IMG/VR virus record: IMGVR_UViG_3300025889_000939
Location: 1 to 24,009 of that record
DNA from: a virus
Reading direction: 5' to 3' (one strand)
DNA length: 24,009 nt
Shown here: piece after piece, positions 15,925 to 23,602 of the stretch
How the letters are laid out: every line of letters starts with the position of its first letter
Position numbering within the stretch: position 1 is the first letter of the stretch
Made by a program: the position numbers and the translations under genes
Notes under the pieces: generated by a model
Told to the model about the DNA's origin: nothing
The model's database searches: none
The model's input: the letters and a program-made list of their open reading frames with translations, nothing else

Positions 15925-17655
15925 ATGTCTAAAGATAGTTTTAGTTCGTTGCTAAAAATGGTATCTTTAGATGACAATACTAAAAGTTTAATCGGTTCAT
16001 CTAAAGAAGAAATAGCAAAATCTTTGAGAAGCAACATTAATGAAAACAATTCCGCACTTTATAATGTTCTTATTGCAAAAGCAGAAGAATCAACCGAAGA
16101 GGAAGAAGAAGCATTTAGAACGGCTTTAGGTCAAGATAAAGATGAAGATGTTAGCGAAGTAGAAATTCGAGATGATGAAGAAGGGGAAGCACCCGCTACT
16201 AAAACTGCTTATAGAGGATTTATAAATTTGCATAGAAGAATGATGCTTCTTGAGAATACTTTGCCGTTGTTAGAAAAACTATCCGAAGAATTAGAATTGG
16301 TTGGCAAAACAACAGACACCGCACTTCCTTCGGGATATAGATTTGAAAATGATGAAGAGTATGATAAAATACGAAGCATAAACGCTTCTAATTTTATTAT
16401 ATCTGTTTTAGTATCGCTATCTAAGAATAAACAATATTTAGAAAATATGAGTGATTATATTAAAAATGGAATATTAGTTCCTATTGAACCCCCATTAAAA
16501 GAAAGCAGAACTACTGGGGAAATGGTTGCTGGAAAGAAAAAGGAATCCGTAGATGTTAAAGGAATCCAAGAGCGTTTGATTTCTATAATAGATAAGGAAA
16601 TTGATGGAATGTCTTTTACAGAAGCAGTTTCTAATCTACATATTAATAGATTTAAGAGAAATCCTTTGGTTAAAAGAGGAAAGGAAGGAAAGACCCGATA
16701 TTCTGAAGACATTGGTTTTGCAACAGAATTTATAAGAGGAACTACTATTGGTTCAAGACAAAGAGATATACAAAATAAACTTAAGCGATTAAGAAAAATT
16801 CTTCAAAACTTTAGAGAATTAGAAGAATATGAAGAAAGTTTATTAGAAAAAATTTCAGAAATAAAAGATTTAGGAAAAAATATTGATGTAGAAGAAGCCA
16901 TGACAAAAAAGATTCAAGACATGAATAGGTTAATTTCAAGTGGAGAACGAGTGGCAGAAACCTTTAGCAAATACAAAGAAACATTAGCCGATGTTAGAAA
17001 AAATCCTGAAAAATACATAAAAGAAATTAGAGAAGAATATGAACTTCAATTATCTGATGCTCAAATAGACCTTAGAGCAGTTGTAGATGAAATGAAAAAG
17101 ATTAGTCCTTTTATTGAAGAAATAGTTGAGTTAATAGACTATACTAAAAAATATATGAAATTAGATATTATAGAAGATAGAGAATTGGAAAAAAGTAAAA
17201 ATAGATTAAAAGATGCTAAAGAACTTTTAGAAGAGGTAAAAGCAAATCCAGATAAATTTGGAGAGAATAGAGAACAACAACTAATCGAAAATGTCGAAGG
17301 TCTTGAAGAAGAAATAGAAGAATATGAACAAAATAAAGAAAAGTATTCTAAACTAAGACAATTAATCAACAAGAATTCTAAAATTATATTTGATTTAAAT
17401 GATAAGTTTGATTCGGTGGAAAAGATTGTGAATAAAGTAGAAGAATCATCTGATAAAGATGCTGAAAAATTAGCAGAAAGAATTAGTGAATATGTGATTT
17501 TTAGAGGAATGACAGGAAACTTTACTAAAGATTTAGTAAAAGTAGTTTCTTTAAAAGAAGAAGAATCCGAAACTCTTCTATCAGAAACAACAGATATAGT
17601 AGAAGATTTAAAAAGAATAAGCGATATTAATACAAAAATAGGTGAACTACTATGA
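15925..17655 (+). CDS. Long coiled-coil protein of unknown function (576 aa)
   Basis: ATG 15925 is chosen because GAGAGGT lies at 15912-15918; an in-frame TTG at 15910 precedes that site. The N-terminus is MSKDSFSSLLKMVSLDDN. After an acidic region near residues 50-95 the protein becomes mostly Lys/Glu-rich, with heptad-like stretches between about residues 275 and 520. An example is the part from LERLKEL-type segments to EELEELEEYEQNK-type segments. No signal peptide, membrane span or catalytic motif is seen. Its place between portal and the small coiled-coil genes suggests a core/scaffold or internal head protein, by context only. The last codons overlap the next start (ATGA). Confidence 0.87.
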   Translation: MSKDSFSSLLKMVSLDDNTKSLIGSSKEEIAKSLRSNINENNSALYNVLIAKAEESTEEEEEAFRTALGQDKDEDVSEVEIRDDEEGEAPATKTAYRGFINLHRRMMLLENTLPLLEKLSEELELVGKTTDTALPSGYRFENDEEYDKIRSINASNFIISVLVSLSKNKQYLENMSDYIKNGILVPIEPPLKESRTTGEMVAGKKKESVDVKGIQERLISIIDKEIDGMSFTEAVSNLHINRFKRNPLVKRGKEGKTRYSEDIGFATEFIRGTTIGSRQRDIQNKLKRLRKILQNFRELEEYEESLLEKISEIKDLGKNIDVEEAMTKKIQDMNRLISSGERVAETFSKYKETLADVRKNPEKYIKEIREEYELQLSDAQIDLRAVVDEMKKISPFIEEIVELIDYTKKYMKLDIIEDRELEKSKNRLKDAKELLEEVKANPDKFGENREQQLIENVEGLEEEIEEYEQNKEKYSKLRQLINKNSKIIFDLNDKFDSVEKIVNKVEESSDKDAEKLAERISEYVIFRGMTGNFTKDLVKVVSLKEEESETLLSETTDIVEDLKRISDINTKIGELL

Positions 17656-18014
17656 CATGGGATTATTATGAAAAAGGCGAAGAATTTGTTCTTAAAGAAA
17701 GAAAACAAGTTCCTAAAGAACTACTTGACACTTTAGATGCTAAAGGAAGAAAGAAACTCAAGAAGATACTACAATCAGCAGAACCGACAGAATTCTTTGG
17801 GCAAGACTTTACTAAGTTAGGGGATTTAATTTCCATGCTAAAAGAATTAGATTTGATGAAGGCTGATAAAAAACTAAACAAGAAAGTGAAATCAATGGAT
17901 GAGAGAAACATTGATATTGTGGCTACGGCTACGAAACTCCGTAAGGAGTATGAATTGCTCTTTAGGCAACTAAGAGATTTAGTCTATCCAACAGGTAAGG
18001 AGGAGAAAAAATGA
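17652..18014 (+). CDS. Small charged helical protein starting MTWDYYEK
   Basis: A 120-residue protein overlapping the previous stop as ATGA. It opens MTWDYYEKGEEFVLKERKQ; the Thr-Trp at positions 2-3 resembles the shared N-terminal peptide but the I-L-K part is missing, so I treat it as a weak case. The remainder is Lys/Leu/Glu-rich helix (LDAKGRKKLKKILQSAE, then MKADKKLNKKVKSMDERN), ending YPTGKEEKK. The family is not recognised. It forms a tight overlapping unit with the genes on either side. Confidence 0.85.
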   Translation: MTWDYYEKGEEFVLKERKQVPKELLDTLDAKGRKKLKKILQSAEPTEFFGQDFTKLGDLISMLKELDLMKADKKLNKKVKSMDERNIDIVATATKLRKEYELLFRQLRDLVYPTGKEEKK

Positions 18015-18253
18015 CAGAAGAAACTGAATTTAAAGAAGAGTTGCTGACTATTATTAAAGCACTAACAAGCAAGATAGAAGAGTTGGAGAAAACAGTTTAT
18101 TCTCAAGACAACCTTTTGATGAAGTCGGGATATGTTGTTGCTGAAACTCCTACCCCAGTAATTGACAATGTAATTGGTTCAAGCGTGGCTGATGTTTCAA
18201 GTATGGATTGGTCTGATATTCACAAAATGGTAGAAAATGCAGGAGGACAATAA
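18011..18253 (+). CDS. Small coiled-coil protein with C-terminal MDWSDIHKM motif; scaffold candidate
   Basis: The 80-residue protein starts at an ATG behind TAAGGAGGAGAAAA and overlaps the previous stop. Residues 1-40 form an acidic coiled coil (LLTIIKALTSKIEELEKTV), followed by a Thr/Pro/Val linker. The C-terminus, SSMDWSDIHKMVENAGGQ (W67), matches the end of the protease/scaffold encoded 4 kb downstream (EMDWNDIHKMAGGI). Coiled coil plus a short C-terminal binding peptide is a typical layout for phage scaffolding proteins, whose C-terminus often contacts the coat. I infer a scaffold or head-core role; no direct homologue is recognised. Confidence 0.82.
   Translation: MTEETEFKEELLTIIKALTSKIEELEKTVYSQDNLLMKSGYVVAETPTPVIDNVIGSSVADVSSMDWSDIHKMVENAGGQ
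18194..18250 (+). other. C-terminal MDW-x-DIHKM peptide, first copy
   Basis: The segment encodes SSMDWSDIHKMVENAGGQ at the end of the 18011 product. It matches, residue for residue over nine positions except one, the end of the protease/scaffold at 22215-22253. The bases differ at several synonymous positions (for example GATTGG against GACTGG and CACAAA against CATAAG), so protein-level conservation is likelier than a recent DNA copy. Both copies are followed by, or overlap, an AGGAGG-type ribosome site for the next gene. Confidence 0.8.
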
Positions 18254-18254
18254 T

Positions 18255-18503
18255 ATGCCCGAAAGAGTCACACAAGAAGAAAGAGTAATTAGTCTCGCTA
18301 TTGAAAAAGCCCGTTCAGCAAAAGAACTACTTCATCAATCGCTTAATGATAATAACCGACTACCCGATGAAAAGGATGACCGTATGGAAGAAGTTAAAAT
18401 TAAGCGACCAAAGGCTGAAAATGATAAAACCAAAATCGAAAACAATGATGGAACTCATTCGGGCTATGGCAAAGGTGGGGAAACAACAGAATTCAAAGCC
18501 TAA
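18255..18503 (+). CDS. Small acidic/charged protein of unknown function
   Basis: An 82-residue protein. ATG 18255 is chosen because AGGAGG at 18241-18246 precedes it by about eight bases; an in-frame ATG at 18237 lies before that site. The first part is helical (ERVTQEERVISLAIEKARSAKELL). The second part is highly charged and low in hydrophobic residues (EEVKIKRPKAENDKTKIE), ending GYGKGGETTEFKA, and is probably disordered. No recognised family. It lies immediately upstream of the DNA ligase, separated by a short gap with a GGGGGT ribosome site. Confidence 0.78.
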   Translation: MPERVTQEERVISLAIEKARSAKELLHQSLNDNNRLPDEKDDRMEEVKIKRPKAENDKTKIENNDGTHSGYGKGGETTEFKA

Positions 18504-18520
18504 ATAAAAGGGGGTTTTGA

Positions 18521-21067
18521 ATGAAGTTAAGTTCCATCGAGAAGGATAAACAACCTTCCGAAGAAATACTTCGTTTATTTGAAAAGGTTAGAGTAGCATA
18601 TCTTTCTGCAAAGAATGACCCTACTGAATATGGGGGTCGTTGGAGAAACGCAGTAGAGTTAATCAAAGAGTCTTTAGAAGAAATTGACGCTACTTCAAAG
18701 GAACTTAAAGATTTCATAGATGAAGATTTATTGGATGCAAAGGAGAGTGGCGACCCGTCTTCCGACCAAGCAAAGAAAATTTTTGAAGGAATCAAATCTT
18801 TAAGATATTCTTCTGATTTAGTTCAAGACCCATTCGCTAAAAGATTTAAGGGTAATGTTTTGGAAGCCCTTTTGGGAAATCCCGAAATTATGGTTAAGTT
18901 TGTGCATTATGCATTGAGGAGTGATGATAACACTTTGCCCAAAGAAGTCTATGCAATAAAAGACATGCAAATGGATGATATTACAGTAGGTCTTAAGGGC
19001 CTTGACATAGAATCTGACGATATTGCCCTCTATATTATTGAGCATTATGGGGATGGAAAAGACTCGAAAGCGGTAGAAAAGAAAGTTAAATCCGCTTTAG
19101 ATATGTTAGAACTTTTAATGCTCTCAAGATACGAAGAAAGTGATTTAGATGAACTTGTTGAAATAGAAGGTTTTGAAACAGAAAAAGAAGAAAAGGCTTC
19201 TATTAAAAAAGATGAAACAGAAAAATCAGAAGAAGAAAAATCATTAACAGATTTTATTGTTCCAAATAAACCAATGTATAGAATATTTGAAATTGAAGAT
19301 ATTAATGAATTAAAAGGATTTAGTGGAGATTGGTATATTCAAGAAAAATACGATGGTATGAGAATACAATTGCAAAAAATAGATAAATCAATTAAAGTGT
19401 TTTCTTATAATAAAAAAGACATCACGGAAAAATGTAAAGAAATAGTTAGCGAACTAAGTAAAAAACAATTTGGAGATTGTATTCTTGATGCAGAACTAAT
19501 TCTATTTGATGGTGAAGATGCTTTACATAGAGCAGACACCATTTCCCATGTATTTCAAAATAAATACAAAGATGCAAAATTAAAATGTCATGTCTTTGAC
19601 ATTATGCGACATAATGAACAGAATCTATTAGATGAAGAACTAAGTGATAGAATGACTATTATGTTTAACAACTATTCAATGCATTCTTCTGATATTCTTA
19701 ACTTTCCTTCAAAGAAAGATACTCGTCAAGCAGATAATCTAAAAGATATTGAAGAGTATGCAAAAGAGATTATGGAGATGCCTACTTCCGAAGGAGTTGT
19801 CATTAAAGATGCTACTTCTACCTATTATGTAGGAACAAGAAAGAACCCTAAGTGGATTAAGTGGAAGAAGTTTGTAGATTTAGATGTTATTGTTTTAGAT
19901 AAATCAAAAACTAAAAGCAATTTATATTCCTATACTTTAGGAATTGGGCCTGTCGAAGATGAAGGTAAATTTATTCAAGAATTTCAAGGAAAGAAATACA
20001 TGAATGTTGGTAAGGCTCTTAATACTAAAATTAGTGCTAATATTGGAGATATAATTAGAGTAAAGGTAGATGAAGTAAAAAATGCAGGAGAAAGATATAC
20101 TCTTTATTCTGCACAAGTAATTGAGATACCCGAAGTTGAAGCACCCGATAAATTGGTGACTTTAGAAATGCTTTCTCAAGATACTAAAAAATCCTTGAAC
20201 TATTCTATTGAAGGTTTAAAGAAAGGAATAACTATTACAGACCATATTCATGGAGAAGCCACTCTTATTGTTAAAGCAGACTTAGATGGGTTCACTATCT
20301 ATGGCTTTGAAGAAAATAATTTAATGTCTAAAAACGCATTGATGGACTTAGATATGTGGAAACAACAAGTAGAAGAGATAATGAAAACTAAGCAAGGTAA
20401 ATTAACAGTTGCTATTTTTAATTACCTAAAGCAAAATGGAGCAAAGACTCCCAAAGAAGTCCATAATTACTTAGTTAGAAATCAACCTTCATTATATGAG
20501 GACATTTTAGAAAGCGAATATTCTAAATTAAAAGATTGGGCGGAACAAAGGGATGGAATTAGTTTTGAAAATGATAAACTATTTGCAGAAGCAGATAAAA
20601 TCTATCAAGAAGATGACATTAAGAAAGCCTACAAAACTCCCGAAGAATACCAAAAAGGACAATTTAGAATATACATGAGAAAGGATAACAACCTTAACAT
20701 TGTGATGAAATTAGGTGATGAAAGTATCAATTGGCTTATTGATATAGAAAACGAAGAAGAACTCTTTGATATGTTTGGCAAAGCAGGTAAATACCCTGCC
20801 GAAGTTGCTAAAACAATTGACAAAGAAAAGACAATTGATAGTGGTTCTGTTAAATTAGGCATTCAAAGACATGGGTATCATGAATATTTCTTAGAAGGCA
20901 ATAAGTTCCAAACAAAACTTCATGTTCGAGTTATTCCAGTAAAAGGCAATAAGATGTGGTTAGCATGGACTGGTTTTAAGCAGAAACCCGCAGACCAAGA
21001 AGGTGATGAGGGCATTTGGAACATTTATGAAGATAAATTTAGTTCAATGCAAATACCAAGAAATTAG
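18521..21067 (+). CDS. Multidomain ATP-dependent DNA ligase with C-terminal extensions
   Basis: The 848-residue protein seals nicks using ATP. Residues 1-215 resemble the helical DNA-binding domain, and residues about 195-240 form a charged linker. The adenylation domain follows, with motif I EKYDGMRI (nucleophile K276), motif III around CHVFDIMRHNEQNLL, motif IV EGVVIKD (424-430) and motif V KWIKWKK (444-450). An OB-fold-like region runs to about residue 555. Two further parts are unusual: a winged-helix-like segment at about 622-695, and a C-terminal beta-rich region at about 711-830 (YFLEGNKFQTKLHVRVIP, KMWLAWTG). The last is loosely reminiscent of the LigD phosphoesterase domain, without obvious catalytic residues. 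ATG 18521 follows GGGGGT. It lies inside the head-gene block. Confidence 0.95.
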   Translation: MKLSSIEKDKQPSEEILRLFEKVRVAYLSAKNDPTEYGGRWRNAVELIKESLEEIDATSKELKDFIDEDLLDAKESGDPSSDQAKKIFEGIKSLRYSSDLVQDPFAKRFKGNVLEALLGNPEIMVKFVHYALRSDDNTLPKEVYAIKDMQMDDITVGLKGLDIESDDIALYIIEHYGDGKDSKAVEKKVKSALDMLELLMLSRYEESDLDELVEIEGFETEKEEKASIKKDETEKSEEEKSLTDFIVPNKPMYRIFEIEDINELKGFSGDWYIQEKYDGMRIQLQKIDKSIKVFSYNKKDITEKCKEIVSELSKKQFGDCILDAELILFDGEDALHRADTISHVFQNKYKDAKLKCHVFDIMRHNEQNLLDEELSDRMTIMFNNYSMHSSDILNFPSKKDTRQADNLKDIEEYAKEIMEMPTSEGVVIKDATSTYYVGTRKNPKWIKWKKFVDLDVIVLDKSKTKSNLYSYTLGIGPVEDEGKFIQEFQGKKYMNVGKALNTKISANIGDIIRVKVDEVKNAGERYTLYSAQVIEIPEVEAPDKLVTLEMLSQDTKKSLNYSIEGLKKGITITDHIHGEATLIVKADLDGFTIYGFEENNLMSKNALMDLDMWKQQVEEIMKTKQGKLTVAIFNYLKQNGAKTPKEVHNYLVRNQPSLYEDILESEYSKLKDWAEQRDGISFENDKLFAEADKIYQEDDIKKAYKTPEEYQKGQFRIYMRKDNNLNIVMKLGDESINWLIDIENEEELFDMFGKAGKYPAEVAKTIDKEKTIDSGSVKLGIQRHGYHEYFLEGNKFQTKLHVRVIPVKGNKMWLAWTGFKQKPADQEGDEGIWNIYEDKFSSMQIPRN

Positions 21068-21110
21068 GTGTTCTTTATATAGTAGAGGGTAATTAGGAGG
21101 GTTGAAGAAA
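21068..21110 (+). promoter_or_regulatory. Candidate archaeal-type TATA box and ribosome site before the capsid genes
   Basis: This 43-base gap is one of the largest non-coding stretches in the window. It holds TTCTTTATATAGTAG at about 21071-21085, which contains the TTTATATA sequence typical of archaeal promoters, and then TTAGGAGGG at 21093-21101, nine bases before the protease ATG. A separate promoter for the abundant capsid proteins would make sense. However, the distance from the box to the ribosome site is short for a start 25 bases downstream, and AT-rich DNA gives such boxes by chance. Confidence 0.35.
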
Positions 21111-22256
21111 ATGACAGTTCTTCTCAAAAGGGAAATACAAGACTTTCAAATATTGAAAAGCGATGAATTAATGATAGGGGGATATGCAAGTATAGAAATC
21201 GTAGATAAACAAAACGATTTGATTACCCTAAAAGCATTAAATGAAGCAGTAAAAAAATATATGGAGAATCCAAAATTTAGAAATGTAATGACAAATCATT
21301 CAAATGTTCAAGTCGGAGAAGTAGTAGAATCATATCGAGATAAAAGTGGGAGGTTATGGAAAACAGAAGTAGATGATGTTGGCTTCTTTGTTGTAATTAA
21401 ACTCCGTGACGATATAGAAAAAGCAAAAGAAATAAATCGAGGAATAAGAAAAGGTTCGCTTAGGAGTTTTAGTATTGGAGGACAAGCAATTCAGAAAGTG
21501 AAAAAGAATCACCCAGAATTAGGACAATACAATGAAATTAGCAAATTAGAACTACATGAGGTAACAATCTGCGAAAAAGGAATAAACCCCGAAGCGAAAT
21601 TTGACATTTTAAAACAAGAAAAAAAGGTGAAAAATATGACAAAACTAGAAAAAGCATTGGAGGAATTGGATTCATTAATGAATGAAGTCAATGCTCTAAG
21701 AAAAGAAGAAGAAGAAGAGATGATGGATATGCCAGCAGAAGAGGAAGAGAAAGGTATGGGCGAATACATGGATGATGAAGCCAAAGCCGTAGTATCAACT
21801 CTTGATGGTGCAGGTGTAGAAATCGGAGAACCCGCAGACCGTGTTGTAGTAGATAACGGAAAGCCAAGAGCAACAGATATGCCAGTTGTTAAGGCATTTG
21901 ATAGTAATGAGTTTTCAACTCTTGACCTATCAAATGAAAACATCGAGAAGGCTTACGAGGCTTTCCGACAAGAACAACTTGAAAAGTTGGCTTACGACAA
22001 TCTACAAAAGCAATTTGAAAGCAGATTTGCAGAAGAAGTCTCTACAAGAGAAGACTTGTTGGCAAAGGCTGAATATGATGCACAAACAGAAATTGCTTCC
22101 CTAAAGGAAGAATTTACACAACTACGAAAGTCTCTAACTGAGAAAGAAGAAACAATTCTAAAGGCTCAAGAAGAGGCTCAAATCAAACTCCCTTCATTGG
22201 AGGAAATTTCAGAAATGGACTGGAATGACATTCATAAGATGGCAGGAGGAATTTAA
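21111..22256 (+). CDS. Prohead protease fused to scaffold-like region, C-terminal MDWNDIHKM motif
   Basis: The 381-residue protein starts at ATG 21111 behind AGGAGGG. Residues 1-170 look like an HK97-type/XkdF-like prohead serine protease: GGYASIEIVDKQNDLITL, VMTNHSNVQVGEVVES with catalytic H63 candidate, SLRSFSIGG with S121 candidate, then KLELHEVTICEKGINPEA. The rest is acidic linker (EEEEEMMDMPAEEEEKG) and coiled coil (FRQEQLEKLAYDNLQKQFES onward), fitting a scaffold domain fused in one chain. Such proteases assemble inside the procapsid, cleave scaffold and themselves, and leave. The C-terminus EMDWNDIHKMAGGI (W371) matches the 18011 product. The capsid gene follows after one base. Confidence 0.93.
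   Translation: MTVLLKREIQDFQILKSDELMIGGYASIEIVDKQNDLITLKALNEAVKKYMENPKFRNVMTNHSNVQVGEVVESYRDKSGRLWKTEVDDVGFFVVIKLRDDIEKAKEINRGIRKGSLRSFSIGGQAIQKVKKNHPELGQYNEISKLELHEVTICEKGINPEAKFDILKQEKKVKNMTKLEKALEELDSLMNEVNALRKEEEEEMMDMPAEEEEKGMGEYMDDEAKAVVSTLDGAGVEIGEPADRVVVDNGKPRATDMPVVKAFDSNEFSTLDLSNENIEKAYEAFRQEQLEKLAYDNLQKQFESRFAEEVSTREDLLAKAEYDAQTEIASLKEEFTQLRKSLTEKEETILKAQEEAQIKLPSLEEISEMDWNDIHKMAGGI
22212..22253 (+). other. C-terminal MDW-x-DIHKM peptide, second copy
   Basis: This segment encodes SEMDWNDIHKMAGGI, the last residues of the protease/scaffold protein. It shares MDW, DIHKM and a Gly-rich end with the 18011 product, and shares the pattern W-x-[D/N]-I-x-K with the N-termini of many small proteins in the window. 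The Shine-Dalgarno sequence of the capsid gene (GCAGGAGGA) encodes its final Ala-Gly-Gly. Confidence 0.8.
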
Positions 22257-22257
22257 A

Positions 22258-23592
22258 ATGGCAGGATATATTAACACAATTGCAGATTTGGAAGCACAAA
22301 CATACGGATTTAGTCTCGGTGGAAGCAGTAATATGCTTTTGAAAACCGCAGGGGCAGTAACAGGCATTCATGGGGGGCATGATGCAGCAACTCAAACTTC
22401 CCCAACAACAGGTATTGCAGGTAATCTTTACAATGTTCTATACGGACAAAAAGTTTGGTCAATGCTAAACAGGGAAGTAAATGCACTTTCTGTTATGGCA
22501 AAGCGACCATATACTTCAAGTGGTTGGAGAGTTCTATCAAAGCGACCTGCTGGTGGCACTGGTAATTCTCACTCTTTTACACAAACTGGAACTGATTTGG
22601 TTGGAACAGATGCTCCACGAATTGACAATATTGGTGGCGTTCCTGAAAATGCATCTCTATCAACAAGTGGAGATGGTTTGATTGCTATTGCACCTGAATA
22701 TTCTACACTCTTTATGAGTCCAAAAACAGTTGCTCATCAATTCGATTTCAGCGAATTGGCTATGGAAATGGCTCAAATTGATGACGGAATTGGCGACATT
22801 AGGGCTCAAATGCGTGAAGATATGGGTAAGCACCACGCAGAAGCACAGAACCTAATGCTTGTTGCTCCTCTTGAAGCATATTTGCAAGCAGATAAGTCAA
22901 ATGCAGCAGCAAATATTGAAAGAAACTATACCTCTCTTTACAAGGTTATTTCTTCAAATGCTGAATTAGACCAAATGGACACAGATAACTTCCCTGTTTC
23001 CTCAATTACCGCAGATATTAGCGAAGCATACCACATTTACGGAACAAACCGTGATAATGCTTCTTTCCTTGATGCAACTATTGATTATGGTGACGGATAT
23101 GCAAGTGGCGATTCTCGACCATTTACACTAACAATTATGAACAGTCTTTTGAGGCAACTTCGTGAAAACGGTGGTTCTCCAAAGGTTATTCTAACAGGAT
23201 ATGACACACTACAAACTCTATCTGACCTTCTACAATCCCAAGAGCGATTTATGGATAGAAAAGAAGTTGTTCCAACTGTTAACGGTGTTCGTGGAGTTAA
23301 GGGTGCAGAAGTTGGATTCCGTGTAGCAACATACTACGACATTCCACTAATTCCAGTTGTTTCAATGCAAAGCACATCTGCTGACAGTGGAACAATTAGC
23401 GATATGTTGTTTGTAGATACTGACCATATGTGGCTTGCAGTTATGAAACCAACTCAATACTTTGAAGATGGTATTAGCAACGGAAACCCATTCGGTGTCG
23501 GACAACTTGGAAACCGAGCATTGTATCGAACAATTGCAGAAGTTGGTTGTTCATACTTTAAGGGTCAAGGCAAAATTACTAACTTGAAGTGA
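22258..23592 (+). CDS. Major capsid protein, HK97-fold
   Basis: The 444-residue product starts at ATG 22258, eight bases after GCAGGAGGA; an in-frame upstream ATG at 22225 lies within the protease gene and gives an unrelated leader. The call is based on its place directly after the protease/scaffold, its size, and capsid-like features: an N-terminal region with an early helix (INTIADLEAQ), SVMAKRPYTSSGWRVL, an acidic helix region with QMREDMGKHHAEAQNL, and a late segment PKVILTGYDTLQTLSDLLQ followed by GAEVGFRVATYYDIPLIPV, typical of the P- and A-domains of phage capsid proteins. Codon use is richer in C-ending codons than in most of the window, as expected for a highly expressed gene. Confidence 0.92.
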   Translation: MAGYINTIADLEAQTYGFSLGGSSNMLLKTAGAVTGIHGGHDAATQTSPTTGIAGNLYNVLYGQKVWSMLNREVNALSVMAKRPYTSSGWRVLSKRPAGGTGNSHSFTQTGTDLVGTDAPRIDNIGGVPENASLSTSGDGLIAIAPEYSTLFMSPKTVAHQFDFSELAMEMAQIDDGIGDIRAQMREDMGKHHAEAQNLMLVAPLEAYLQADKSNAAANIERNYTSLYKVISSNAELDQMDTDNFPVSSITADISEAYHIYGTNRDNASFLDATIDYGDGYASGDSRPFTLTIMNSLLRQLRENGGSPKVILTGYDTLQTLSDLLQSQERFMDRKEVVPTVNGVRGVKGAEVGFRVATYYDIPLIPVVSMQSTSADSGTISDMLFVDTDHMWLAVMKPTQYFEDGISNGNPFGVGQLGNRALYRTIAEVGCSYFKGQGKITNLK

Positions 23593-23602
23593 GGTGTTTT
23601 AA

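Noticed and set aside
17139-17708. Minus-strand open frame of 189 codons, and other long antisense frames (for example 21509-21943 and 3098-3466)
   Set aside because: They lie opposite strong + strand genes with good ribosome sites. Their translations are Ser/Phe/Leu-rich, the usual mirror of Lys/Glu-rich coding sequence, and none has a ribosome site or recognised domain.
18521-21067. NAD-dependent ligase or mRNA capping enzyme
   Set aside because: Motifs I, III, IV and V are of the ATP-dependent DNA ligase type and no NAD-ligase zinc finger, BRCT or capping-specific region is seen.
22225-22257. Longer N-terminus for the capsid protein (start at 22225)
   Set aside because: The added residues lie in the protease gene; the ATG at 22258 has AGGAGGA at proper distance and gives a natural start right after the protease stop.
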